Below are positions 10,929 to 21,031 of a stretch of 64,000 nt of DNA, in pieces (the stretch's first letter is position 1; the number at the start of each line of letters is the position of its first letter). The notes beneath the pieces were generated by a model. The model ran no database searches, was not told the origin of the DNA, and saw nothing but the letters and a program-made list of their open reading frames with translations. This DNA comes from Schistocephalus solidus (taxonomy: Eukaryota > Platyhelminthes > Cestoda > Diphyllobothriidea > Diphyllobothriidae). The translations under genes were made by a program, and so were the position numbers. The DNA lies in contig WEDG01002568.1 of NCBI GenBank assembly GCA_017591395.1, positions 434,001-498,000 of the forward strand. Reading direction: 5' to 3'.

Positions 10929-11090
10929 TCGGGCGCATCTAATTACCTGTCCCGGCGACCGCCATTCCTCTGACGATGATTAGAAAACGGACCGCAATTT
11001 TGTTTACTTTCCCCTCCCCCCCACAGGGTTAAAAATCTAAAGGCTTGACGAGAATTTATCGAAAGCTAACGTGTGCTCAGCAAATTGTCT
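10929..11090 (+). repeat. right inverted repeat of the Penelope-like element
   Basis: This is the inverted counterpart of 8371-8582 over about 160 bases, ending at TTTATCGAAAGCTAACGTG and TGCTCAGCAAATTG. Its lack of the 60-base block of the left copy suggests an insertion or deletion since the element arrived. Confidence 0.8.
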
Positions 11091-11299
11091 TTAAAATTGT
11101 TCAATGGGAATTTTCAATACTCAAAAAAGCGTTATAAATAACTTTATTGATCGAGAGACTTGACACAGCAGCATCACTGATTTCTAGATCTGCCTTTGAA
11201 GTAGAGGAACTACTGCTTATGTAATACATGTCTGATTCGGCCTGTATTTCCTTCCCAAACCAGAAATTATCTTCTAGACGCAAACTGACATGGGCAGGC

Positions 11300-11327
11300 A
11301 ACACATATTTTGCCTAAAATATGTGTT
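11300..11327. other. perfect 12-bp stem, 4-base loop palindrome
   Basis: Positions 11300-11311 and 11316-11327 are exact inverted copies around GCCT. The sequence would fold into a hairpin in DNA or RNA. No run of U or other context makes it a terminator, and its role is unknown. Confidence 0.6.
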
Positions 11328-12179
11328 CGACTGCAAAGTGGGGAGTTACAATCAGGTCACAGGTAGTGGAGCATAAACAACCCGTGTTGGTAGCTGGTAT
11401 GATTCTGGTTCCACCGACCACGTCAGGGCAGTGGATCGCAGATCCTTCATCGCCGCTAATTTGACCTAGAGCTGGAATGGAATGACCGCGGTTAACTACG
11501 CTCCTTGTGCGTGGTTGATCTAACTGTCTGGACTGAAGTAGGGTGGGGGGGGGGTTGCGATGGTTAAATACTTGATTTCAGGTGGAAAAAGCGCGCCTAA
11601 AACGAGTAACTTCGCACGCAGTGTGACCACCTATCGATATCGTCACACTGACGAGCTCGGATATGCAGGAACGTGAACAGCGGCTTCTTCTTCAGCCAAT
11701 CAGTGGGCTAGGTTAAACAGTGTTTGAGTTAGTAGTGCGAGCACTTTAATATGCAGTACATTTTGGACGGTAGCCTAGGGGTGTGGACCACGAGGCACAA
11801 GTTCTGACATCAACCACCGATTTACGCTACTTATGTTGTAAGTACCTCGATAAACTACGAAGAACAGCTAAATATGCGGTTTTAGTCCAGCGAAATTACA
11901 AATTTCCATCCAAAGAGCATTAATTGTCCAACGTCCCCGACTACTCCCTACAGAACGGGCAAATAACCTTTCTTCATGAATAAGATTCAATGGCAACACA
12001 ATTCTCTTAAAAATGAAACATAACAAGGAGAAGAACTTCACCCGCAAAACAGCTGGCTTTTGGTAAATTCCAGAAGATAAGGGCGATGTTATGGGCTGGG
12101 GTTCTTGTTTGCATAAAGTCAGGACACGGGAATTTGCACCCATACCGGAATACAGCACAATGCCACCTGTATCACGGGA
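11328..12179. other. unassigned sequence
   Basis: No supported gene. It contains a run of ten G (11545-11554) after GTAGGGT. A minus-strand open frame at 11868-12158 has no recognisable motif or clear splice borders. Confidence 0.35.
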
Positions 12180-12310
12180 GGTTAAAATGTCGTGTTGTAC
12201 TGCGCTGGTATTAGGGTGAGGATTAAGGTGATGTGAAGGGGAAGACTTGGGCTAGGATGAAGGCTGGTGTTAGTGTAAGGGTTGTGTTCAGAATTAGGGC
12301 ACGTAGTTAA
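12180..12310 (+). repeat. degenerate GGTTA/TTAGGG-like tract
   Basis: A second, more decayed tract of the type at 8045, with TATTAGGGTGAGGATTAAGG, GGCTGGTGTTAGTGTAAGGG and AATTAGGGCACG. No regular period. Confidence 0.45.
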
Positions 12311-12543
12311 CACTAAGCCACCTGCATTATGTGGGTTTCGATGTCATTGTGTTATCGAAATCCAATAAGCTTACGTCATTGATGGATGTAGCGATATCAA
12401 GTTGCCCAAAATGAGGGTCACAGTCACACTTATTAAATTCTCCTCGAAGGCCACCCGACTGCAACTGCAAAGGCTATGCTTACCACCTTACCGTCGGCTT
12501 TGACTAGGCCTCACACCTCGCAGAAGTAAATTATATTCCTAAA

Positions 12544-12544
<1 letters not shown>

Positions 12545-12588
<44 letters not shown>
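12545..12588. repeat. (TA)n microsatellite
   Basis: An uninterrupted TA dinucleotide run of 44 bases. Confidence 0.95.
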
Positions 12589-12591
<3 letters not shown>

Positions 12592-12893
12592 ACAAACATG
12601 CGCTCGAGTACGTCGCAGACAGTTCGCAACTGGGTCTAGCAGAGGCGCCATAAGCACTTCATCGAATCTAAGTTCATCAGTGCCTCGCCATCTGTCATTC
12701 TCTGTCGCTGCAGATCACGTATCTATTAAAAACAGGAATAGGCGCACATCGATCTATTGGCTTTGCCGAAGCTCTTGGCTCTCTCTGCAATTATAACTTG
12801 ACCGCCTTCGGCCTGGTAGTTGGTTGCCTGTTCGTGACCTTTGCCACACACACGGAGTATGTTTGCTTCGGCAAGCCAATAGGTCAGTGTGCG

Positions 12894-12895
<2 letters not shown>

Positions 12896-12975
<80 letters not shown>
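12896..12975. repeat. (TA)40 microsatellite, left border of the inverted repeat
   Basis: 80 bases of uninterrupted TA, directly followed by the left arm of the 232-bp inverted repeat. Tyrosine-isoleucine reading frames across it are artefacts of the repeat. Confidence 0.95.
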
Positions 12976-12976
<1 letters not shown>

Positions 12977-12977
<1 letters not shown>

Positions 12978-13651
12978 CCAAACAAGTGCGTAACACTCAC
13001 TAATGTGGTAAGGATCTCACTCGATCCCATTTTGTCCGCCCGCCAGTTACCTACCGGCGATAAACGAACGTTGTGTCATACGACACATACCATATATATA
13101 GCACAAATATGTTAGCAGAGTGCAACAGGCAAGACGCAGACAGCTGTTTCACGGTCATTACCGATCATCAGTACATCATATGCCTTGTGCAGTGAGGTAC
13201 ATAAACAAGCCAAACAAGTGCGTAACACTCACTAATGTGGCAAGGATCTCACTCGATCCCATTTGTCCGCCCGCCAGTTACCTACCGGCGATAAACGAAC
13301 GTATGTGTACGTTTATGTACCTCACCGCACAAGGCATATGATGTACTGATGATCGGTAATGACCGTGAAACAGCTGTCTGCGTCTTGCCTGTTGCACTCT
13401 TTAGCAACATATTTGTGCTATATATATGGTATGTGTCGTATGACACTAACGTTCGTTTATCGCCGGTAGGTAACTGGCGGGCGGACAAATGGGATCGAGT
13501 GAGATCCTTACCACATTAGTGAGTGTTACGCACTTGTTTGGCTTGTTTATGTACCTCACTGCACAAGGCATATGATGTACTGATGATCGGTAATGACCGT
13601 GAAACAGCTGTCTGCGTCTTGCCTGTTGCACTCTTAGCAACATATTTGTGC
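12977..13651. repeat. large compound inverted repeat, arms ~232 bp
   Basis: The unit can be split into blocks X (12977-13070), Y (to about 13111) and Z (to 13208). They are followed by a second X (13209-13301), then inverted Z, Y, X (13311-13542) and another inverted Z (13543-13640). The arms 12977-13208 and 13311-13542 are nearly identical inverted copies around a ~100-base spacer. X and Z also occur as direct repeats on each side. A (TA)n tract lies on each outer side. A diverged single X-type copy is at about 61.08-61.20 kb, so X is a dispersed repeat. Open frames inside appear in both orientations and reflect the repetition, not a gene. Confidence 0.9.

Positions 13652-13719
<68 letters not shown>
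13652..13719. repeat. (TA)n microsatellite, right border of the inverted repeat
   Basis: TA dinucleotides with one ACA interruption near 13660. It mirrors the tract at 12896-12975 on the other side of the inverted repeat. Confidence 0.95.
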
Positions 13720-13722
<3 letters not shown>

Positions 13723-13814
13723 TCGGAGTTCAATCGTCCCCTTCTGCCTTTTGACTCGCTCTGGAGTCCGCCAGCCGCCGCACAGCGGTTAGTAGTAAAA
13801 AAAGGCAGATGAAT

Positions 13815-13975
13815 ATTGTCGGGAAAGCCAAGGGAAACTGGAATGGCAATTTCTGGCTTATTAGTCGTCGCCAGCCATTCGTACCCAATCCTAGGTGTTG
13901 CACCACTCGAGGATATAACCCGTGATCCCTTGATCGGAAGCCCAACGCTCTAACCACTGAGGTCCCGGGTTAGGG
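13815..13975 (-). repeat. tRNA-derived short repeat, family A, minus strand
   Basis: On the minus strand it starts with a tRNA-like head (CCTCAGTGGTTAGAGCGTTG as A box, GGATCACGGGTTATATCC as B box). It ends with the shared tail (AATAAGCCAGAAATTGCCAT, TTCCCTTGG). It is followed head-to-head by a plus-strand tail at 13976-14080. Confidence 0.75.
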
Positions 13976-14080
13976 ACTCGGGTGGGGTACCACCTGCGGT
14001 TCAGTTTGGCTGGCTGACGAGGGCAAATAGGCTAGAAATGGCTATTCCAGTCTCCCTTGTTTTTGTCGGTAATGTCATTC
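13976..14080 (+). repeat. family A repeat, internally deleted, plus strand
   Basis: It holds GGCTGGCTGACGAGGGCAAA and AAATGGCTATTCCAGTCTCC then CCTTGTTTTTGTCGG. The tRNA-like head is mostly missing. With 13815-13975 it forms an inverted pair. Confidence 0.7.
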
Positions 14081-16480
14081 TACCTAAAATATGTATATAT
14101 GTATATAAATAGATCCTAAACTTCTGCCCCATGCACAAACCCAACGCGCTCCAGTTCCCTACCAGTGCTGGCTTTTGATCGCTCCCAGGCAGTAACGCGC
14201 TGAACACGCATTCTTGTCTTCATTTAATCCAGTTTAACCTTGCCATTTTTAAACAATCTTAAAAGTGGACAACAGTGACTGCCAACCAAGTCTTTAAAAA
14301 AAAACAAAAAAAATAAATCGAATATCAAGGGTACTGGCGCCCTGCACTAATTGGCTTTTGAAAGAAACTGACTTCAACTGAACTGGAACGCTAGCAATCA
14401 GTATTAATGTTAGTTTTAACAACCAAATTTTGGTCAAATGCCCTAAGGCAGACATTTGCACTAATGCTGTTGTTCATCGAGGCGTCTGGAGGGATGTCAC
14501 ATGCTAAGCGTCCTCCCATATTCGAACAGTACGCTCCATAGTAGCCATAAGCGAGAATACGCCGTTCAGGAATTCACCTCCACGGCTTTTTCATGTTTCC
14601 TTCCCCGAAATTCACTGCACCGAGTGAAGATGGGGCCTGACCAAGAAACGGCACATCCCTAACCTTTCGTAGTCGGATATTCATCTCGCACATACACACG
14701 TGACTATTAAGACTATTGGTGATAAACAGCTCAAGAAAATTCATTAAGTCGAATGGATTTACTGTGGTACCATGAGTCGGCGATGCATTTCCAAATTTTG
14801 TGCATATACACGTCAAGCAAACTAAATCATACAAATCTCTAGGAAAATTAATGATACTTGACGTAGGAAACTTAACAGAGAAAGAAGATGGAACTCACGG
14901 GAATGTATGTGTATCGCAGAAGGATTGCCGACATATCATCAGCAACGGAGAATATGCCAGTACAATTTGGTTTCTGCATGAGTTTAAAGCAAAAGAAATC
15001 GATAAAATAGTACGGAGACTTTATAATGTTGGACATATGAAAGAGATCAAATATGGGTTCGTAGTAAGGATAATAAGGACCTGGCAATGTGTCTGTAGTA
15101 TACTTGCAATAATCTGCAAGCTCCACTCTTAGCGATTTTGACTAGGAATAAGTCAAATCAGGATGAATGCGGCCAGCAGGTCAAGCACATCTGACTAGAT
15201 TCTCGCTCTTTGAATAATGGACATATTTTTACAAGCGGGCAACCGAATTAACTTGAAGCAAACTTCGGCAGCCTACACACGAAACACACGTAGCTACCGT
15301 CGAATTTGTGAGCATAGTCTGTCCTGCAATTCCACCACCACCACTAGTGACATGGGAAATGTACCGCGCACCAGCAGCATCTAAATAACTGGTTCTAATA
15401 AGAAACCCCTTCGAACGATCGATAAGACTGAGAAATGCCTTAAGAAATCTCAAGGCCTAAGGTGAGTGTCTAAACTCAAAAGGGATGCCCAAACCCAGGT
15501 GGGATAGTTTTTGACTAGGATAAGATTCTTCTCAACGATAATTGACCCATGACCGAAGATCCGAGTAACGGGAAGCTCTGCACAGCAGATGTCATAGGTA
15601 CTCAAAAAATTCTAGCAGTCTCATTTTGCTGGCGTATTTTAGAACGATTTGACGTCAAAGAAGTGCACATTAACTTTAAATAAAAGATTTCCAAGTTGCC
15701 GTCGTTCATTCAGGACAAGGAAGCTCCATCTCTTATTACCTCTGGATGTCACAATGGACACACAATATAACCTATTATGACAAACAATTACGGTGCTTTT
15801 CCCTATGGCTTACAAAAAGTTGACCTGAAATCCACGGGAACAAATGGCCACATCTGGTTCATGAATTGCACCCAGACTTTGTTTATTGCCGAACACAGAT
15901 GGTCCACAGGTGATTTCAAAGACAGGAGGCGAATTGGAAAACACTTGTTGGACGGACCTAGCTCGGCATTTGGCGGCGGAAAGTAGGGGAGTTCAAAGTG
16001 GATAGCCAAGCATGGCACATTATAAAGGATTTTTATTTTAGGAAGGATGTACTGGCCCAACGAGGTTAATAATGAAAGATGAAAGGCTAATTAGTCAAGA
16101 GGAGTCTCTTAGTAGCCCTCCTAAAGAAGGGTGAAGAATCTGATGTTTCAAGGCAGATCTCCAGTGGGGCAAGAAGGGTTGCCGCTGAGGAGAGAGATCG
16201 CATCAAAAAGAACAAGACCTGATGGGCGAAACAAGACCTGACACACTAACCCCCGTGCCCACCTACAGCGTTTCGGAAATGGAGCCGTAGTATGCAGATT
16301 TAACCCCTATTGACGTCACAGGAGTATGCCAGAGTACCGGAGTAGTAGTTGTCTGTGGTTTAGTGCCGAGGTAGAGTAAAGGCCACCGCGAATGAAAAAG
16401 CGGTAGAATGAGCACTTGCCGATCGCTGGCCCTACTGTTTAGGTCAAAACCAACTACTTATCTAGGGCCAAATGCGGTTT
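14081..16480. other. unassigned sequence
   Basis: No supported gene. The stretch near 14574-15132 is unusually open on both strands (plus 14800-15132, 110 codons; minus 14872-15126, 84 codons). I recognise neither product and cannot choose a strand. Confidence 0.35.
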
Positions 16481-16915
16481 GGGATAATTTTGTCGCAGAC
16501 CATCCGTAGAAGGTTCTCAATGCAGTTGGAGCGGCCTCAGTTAAATGCACTACTGGGCTCTTCCAACATCTACAACATTGTCCTATGCGACGCCTAAATA
16601 TGGAGAAGACCCCGAAAAAATGATCACTTCTTGTCTCATTCTCTTGACCCAGAACTGCTGCTCCAACAGAAAAACAATCCCAGGCAAGCGAACATATGAG
16701 ATGCTGTCTCTGATGTTGAGTATGAGCATGAAGCCGAAACCTAAAGCGATTAGTTTTGTTGCCCCAACGATCGCATCTACGTCTTCTGAGGATAAAGCCT
16801 GTTGTCTTTCATTGGGCAAGTAGTACAGAGGGATGGTTTTCAAAAATGAGTCGTGCGGGGCCTTGAAAAGACCACAATTAACATTAGTTGTCCGCACCGA
16901 GGATGCACGGCGGTA
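16481..16915 (+). pseudogene. possible decayed coding segment, unknown
   Basis: The plus-strand frame 16545-16823 reads like a helical repeat protein, with pieces such as EDPEKMITSCLILLTQNCCS, TYEMLSLMLSMSMKPKPKAI and TIASTSSEDKACCLSLGK. It ends in a stop, after which the same frame continues MVFKNESCGALKRPQLTLVV. Weak continuation upstream includes VLNAVGAASVKC. This suggests a degraded exon or processed copy, perhaps of an armadillo-like protein, but that comparison is impression only. The minus strand is also open over 115 codons, so the coding strand is not certain. Confidence 0.25.
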
Positions 16916-17589
16916 CTGACGGTAGGTCACTTTTTCTTGAAAATATGCCTAGCAGGGGCTAAAAATAGGCCAGGAGAGTGTGCTGGTGGCTACGGCCAGG
17001 AGAAATAAACGAATGGGAAACGGTTTTTGGGACTCAGGGAACCCACGAAACCCAGCGACAATAAGCAGTATCTGCTAAAGACCAGTTGTTAACGTTAAAC
17101 TTGACACATTAATTTATCTGCGTCACGTGTAACTGTGTGTCATCGTACAGCATACACAATGCAGGAAGCTGTCATAATAGCACTTCCCGTAAAGGGACAA
17201 TGACCAACTAGGGCTGCGATAACGTAAATCTTCTTGCCACCCATATGGTCTCCGAGTATGTTTCTATGACGCCAATGACCTCTGCTCTACGTGGTTATCG
17301 GAAATAATTCGAAATAAGAAAAGGGCATAACAGCGATGCAGTAAGCGCGCGATCAACAATGATGACAGAAGATCCGCAAAGGAGATCATTCCTCCACTAC
17401 AGTTTGAGCATGAAAAACTGAAGCTTGCTACATTTATGAATCCTCCTGCTAGGGCTAGACTATTAGCATCCCCTTTTTTATGCTAATTATATAGAACATA
17501 CAGGCTAATACTGCAAAGGGGACAGGCAAAAACACCATTTTTTGGACAAGACTTGGGAACAGGAAACTCCGATTCTGCGTGTCTTGCGC

Positions 17590-17700
17590 TAATTTACAGG
17601 GTAAATGTTAAATTAAGAGTATAGTTTAGGTTTAGATATAAAGTAAGGACAGGAGTTAAGTTTGGGATTGGGGTAGGCGGACACGAGAATATCTATCCTC
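17590..17700 (+). repeat. degenerate GGTTA-like tract
   Basis: A diverged tract with AGTTTAGGTTTAGATATAAA, GTTTGGGATTGGGGTAGG and then ACGAGAATATCTATCC, comparable with the ends of the tracts at 8.2 and 50.4 kb. Confidence 0.35.
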
Positions 17701-19605
17701 CTTCAAAGTTGGTGCAAGGCCATCTGCATTCCGGGGGGAGTGGTTCGCATTCTCGTGGCCTAGGTTTTTCGATAGTCTGGTCTGGCCAACCCCCCAGTTA
17801 GAACCCTGCTACAGCTGTAAGTCAGCGTGAAGTCCTAGAAGGTAAATATAAAAACCACGATTGTGTAATCTCTGCAGATAAATAGACAAATGTCTGACTT
17901 TTATGTGTAGGTACTGGAGGCTAGCAATTTTATAGTACTCTCTTAATCGGATTGAATTATCTGAAAAACGTCAAATATTTAAAATGTAATAATTTTAAGG
18001 CACGTATTTAGAGGACCACCCTGACGTAGCAAGATATAAACAGTTAACTCTCAACGGGTACACAAAAGACTCAAAGACGTAAGTGAGTTAGTTGCAGAAA
18101 GGCTCTTTAGATGAGTGCAACGCTGTTCAAGAACCGAATCACCACACGAGGCACGGGAAAACAGGTCGCCGAGCAATAGTAGCTATATGAATTGTGACAG
18201 AGGACAGAGAAAGCTGACCACTGCACTTCCAGCTCTAGACTGAAATTCATGTGGGGACACTCCACAACCCCAAAGAGCGCTGATCAAAACGACTTCACGG
18301 CCTAGTGTTTTTAAAGTATCTTTTTGGCCATCATCAAAACCAAATTCTTAGTCAAAATTTTCCTTTAAACGAAAAGTAGCGCCTGTTGCTCCAGCTTGGG
18401 CTGTGGCCACTCTGCAGCTACGCCAAATATGCATCAAAAAAGGCCTTTTTACATCTCACAGGTGGTAATCTTAAACCTGCCTGGCATCGCCAAACAGCCA
18501 CGACAAAAGGAAATGCGCAGAAATATATTAGTTTTAATTTTGGCAGATATATTTATCACCTTTTGTAACAGGGACGCAATTGAGGCAAAAAGTGGCAAAC
18601 TGCAAAAGTATTCCAAGAAAGAGATAGACGCAAAAATTAATCCAGACTGACCTCCCGTAACTGATCATTTGTAAGAAGAATTATGCTTTGATTGCTCCTA
18701 ACGTCGATAGCAATTATTGAAAAATTCTCGGCCATGTAAACAACATGGTCTAAAATAGAGAACAGTTAAAAGATTTCTAAAGAACCATTAAAGCATAAAG
18801 GTTAAGTTTATTTTGAACAATTTAAATTAGTTAAGCATGCCACTGAATGAGAAATTTCATTTGTTTAATGTCTAGAAACATGTTTTATTCTAAGTCGCAT
18901 TTCACAAAACCACGAAAACTATGTGCTAGTAAACTCTGATGGAAGTAAAATGGCGATCCATATAAACATTTACAGGAATTTAGACCGAATTATTCAATTT
19001 TTCTAATCCTTAATAGTATGGGGTTTACTCAATACCAACGTATACCGAGTTGAATCGCAGACTGTAGATAATTTAAAAGTAACTTAAAAACACTGTTTGA
19101 ATCCAACTGTCCAGTTTTGAACATTTCCCAGAGGGTGTTCTTTCAAATTCGAGCCTGCATATCTTCTTTAGACATGGTTTGTGAATAATTCAATCGATGA
19201 GTGTTTATAAGCAATATCAAACGGCATAAGTGCTTGTAGATATTTGAAGTTTAATCAACGAGATAAACATCAGTCAATGAGATTTATCTCTTTCTTGTTC
19301 TTTAACTCACTGTAAATAACCCATATAAAATCTCTTCACGTATAAATTTTAAGTTGATGAATTTTTCAACTAATAGGCTTCAAGAACGCTCATAAAATAA
19401 GCACTGTAAAAAGTAGTTGCATTTCGGTGGTCAATTATTAAAAAATAGCAACTATCTTTGGAATAAACCTCCAAACATAGGTCTTTGTTTCAAAACACTC
19501 CAACGCTAAATATCAATTAGTTAAAAGACCAAAGGTCTGATCCTTTCGGCCTACAAGTACTGGCAACGCAAAAGAAGATAATGAAGCAAGTACATTCTGG
19601 CTTAC
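17701..19605. other. AT-rich sequence, probably intronic
   Basis: This follows the donor of the 19606-19701 exon on the minus strand. I found no next exon of the DPP-like protein here (the family should continue with a W-[IV]-S-D-like block) and no other feature. Confidence 0.4.
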
Positions 19606-19701
19606 CATTTGTGAAAACAGTATTTGGGCGGTTAAGTAGGCCATTGAGGACAGCTACATCGTCTAGAGTAAGAGGAATCCCAAAGTACTTGACGACTTTA
19701 T
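19606..19701 (-). CDS. DPP6/DPP10-like protein, exon after the membrane anchor
   Basis: A 96-base open segment lies between a good acceptor (GTTTTTGCGTTTCAAG) and a good donor (AATG then GTAAGC). Entry and exit are both phase 1. That entry phase matches the donor of the exon at 20917-21031. The peptide starts KVVKYFGIPLTLDD and ends NRPNTVFTN. In S9B peptidases a short stalk after the anchor leads into a T-L-x-D element at the start of the beta-propeller domain, and LTLDD is in the expected place. It would be extracellular or lumenal. The following propeller exons were not found. Base composition is less AT-rich than the flanks. The family call depends on the neighbouring exon. Confidence 0.55.
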
Positions 19702-20916
19702 CTTGAAACGCAAAAACAAAAAGGGTTAGCAAAATCTGATTATCACACAAAGGAAACTTTAGCAGGGTCTAAAACTTAAGTGCCTAACCAACTAATAAAT
19801 CATAGGCTTAAGCTCACCTACAATATAACAATATCCTTAAGGTTATAAACATGTAGCAGAACTGTTTTGGACAAGCATCGTATTTTAATATATGGTTGGC
19901 AACAATTCTGTTAGACGCGCAAATTAACTGAAAGTAATATCTGACCTTTCTTCGCAATTTTATGGAGCACATTAGTGAAACAAAACATTTGGCACTGCTT
20001 CTTCTAGTATGCACGATACATTTGCGTGTTAAAGCAAATTTTTAAGTTGTACGCTAGAAGTATATCCACAAAGCTCAAAAATAAACGTGTTGGTAAAGTC
20101 TGTTTCTTGTAGATTGCAAATCATTATTGGCCAAAGTCTAAAAAATATCCGTTCTTCCTCTCATTGCGTTATTTCATGTCCTAATCTAGAGCAAAGCAGG
20201 GAGATAGTTTCGTATCAAAATGCATGCATTAGAATGGGTTTTAATTTTTGTCAGATTTTCGTCATTATGTAAAAAAACAGACCTAAAAAACACCTCAATA
20301 ATCAGCAAAATATGAAAATCTTGTGTGAATTCAGAATTCACCAAAGTATACACATTATTATGAAAATGAATACTTATTTTAAACGAATGTTAACAACGGT
20401 ACTATAATCTGCTACCAATGGACACAGCCGTGCTTGCGCGGAAAAACATATACGAAAAAAACGTCTTAATTTTAGAAAATTAAAGTGAATTAAATTGCTT
20501 GAATTTAACAAACTACATCAGCCCATAAATAAGTTAAATTCAAAGAAAATGAATGGTTAAGGTAAAAGTACTTCTGCATTTCCAAGCATTAAATAGATCC
20601 TAAAGAATAAGAATTTTTCACTAATACAGAAGTACAGAAGGATGGAACATGAGGTGGGCTTAGGTCGTCTGAGTAAAAACAATAAGGTCTGTGGTAAAAC
20701 ACAGAAGGCATAATACAAGAATTATAGAAAAATAAAGCCAACTGTGCTATTGAGACGAGATAAAGAATAAAGATTAACACATAAAAGAACGATTCCAATT
20801 TCAAAATCTATGCTTGCATTTCCTTAGGAGCTATATGAATCTACGGATACTGTAAAAATCACAGTATGAAATTGCTCGGGAAGTTTCAAGGGCAATATGC
20901 ATAATAAGCAACGTAC
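19702..20916 (-). other. intron of the DPP-like gene
   Basis: It runs from the donor GTACGT (20911-20916 on the minus strand) to the acceptor TTTCAAG at 19702. Phase 1 on both sides. No features inside apart from a short GTGAATTC-A-GAATTCAC palindrome at 20325-20341. Confidence 0.5.
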
Positions 20917-21031
20917 AGTCATAGGTCAAAAAACACGCTAGGATGATTAGAGCGGAAATTGCTGAGATCACCAGTAGTGCCAGTACGAGACCCTTCCAGT
21001 TTCGGTTTGCGACCTGTGAAGACGGTTTAAC
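20917..21031 (-). CDS. DPP6/DPP10-like protein, transmembrane exon
   Basis: A 115-base segment is bounded by acceptor CTTTTACCACAG and donor GTACGT, entering at phase 0 and leaving at phase 1. It encodes VKPSSQVANRNWKG followed by a hydrophobic run of about 20 residues (LVLALLVISAISALIILACF). The N-W-K-G block directly before a single transmembrane helix with a short basic cytoplasmic side is the hallmark I know from DPP6/DPP10-type S9B proteins. These are type II membrane proteins; in animals they are non-catalytic auxiliary subunits of Kv4 potassium channels. DPP4-type enzymes share the topology, so catalytic status cannot be judged from this exon. Its phase fits the exon at 19606-19701 and the donor at 59367. 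Confidence 0.65.

Larger units (their letters stand above)
8371..11090 (-). mobile_element. Penelope-like element, decayed, flanked by inverted repeats
   Basis: Read on the minus strand, this is an almost full-length Penelope-like element. The N-terminal RT region carries SDKGTGMILMGRTDYI (near 10.2 kb). The RT core includes RPILDMKNSPYHAVVKWLAD (near 9.9 kb), the GVVMG-PLG motif and the catalytic YVDD (9526-9537). A GIY-YIG-type endonuclease follows (8590-9160). The ends are inverted repeats: 8371-8582 and 10929-11090 share the same blocks in opposite orientation. A 60-base block (8441-8500) is present only on the left. Multiple stops and frameshifts make it non-functional. Penelope elements combine RT and GIY-YIG in one protein and often carry terminal repeats. 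Confidence 0.88.

Noticed and set aside
11101..11318. Possible minus-strand exon rich in serine
   Set aside because: No good acceptor pyrimidine tract; it overlaps the hairpin and has no recognisable similarity.
12798..13115. Open frame with a long tyrosine-isoleucine run
   Set aside because: It is a translation of the (TA)40 tract and the inverted-repeat arm; the same peptides recur on the other strand.
13446..13733. Minus-strand open frame across the inverted repeat
   Set aside because: Same artefact as above, produced by repeat units plus (TA)n.
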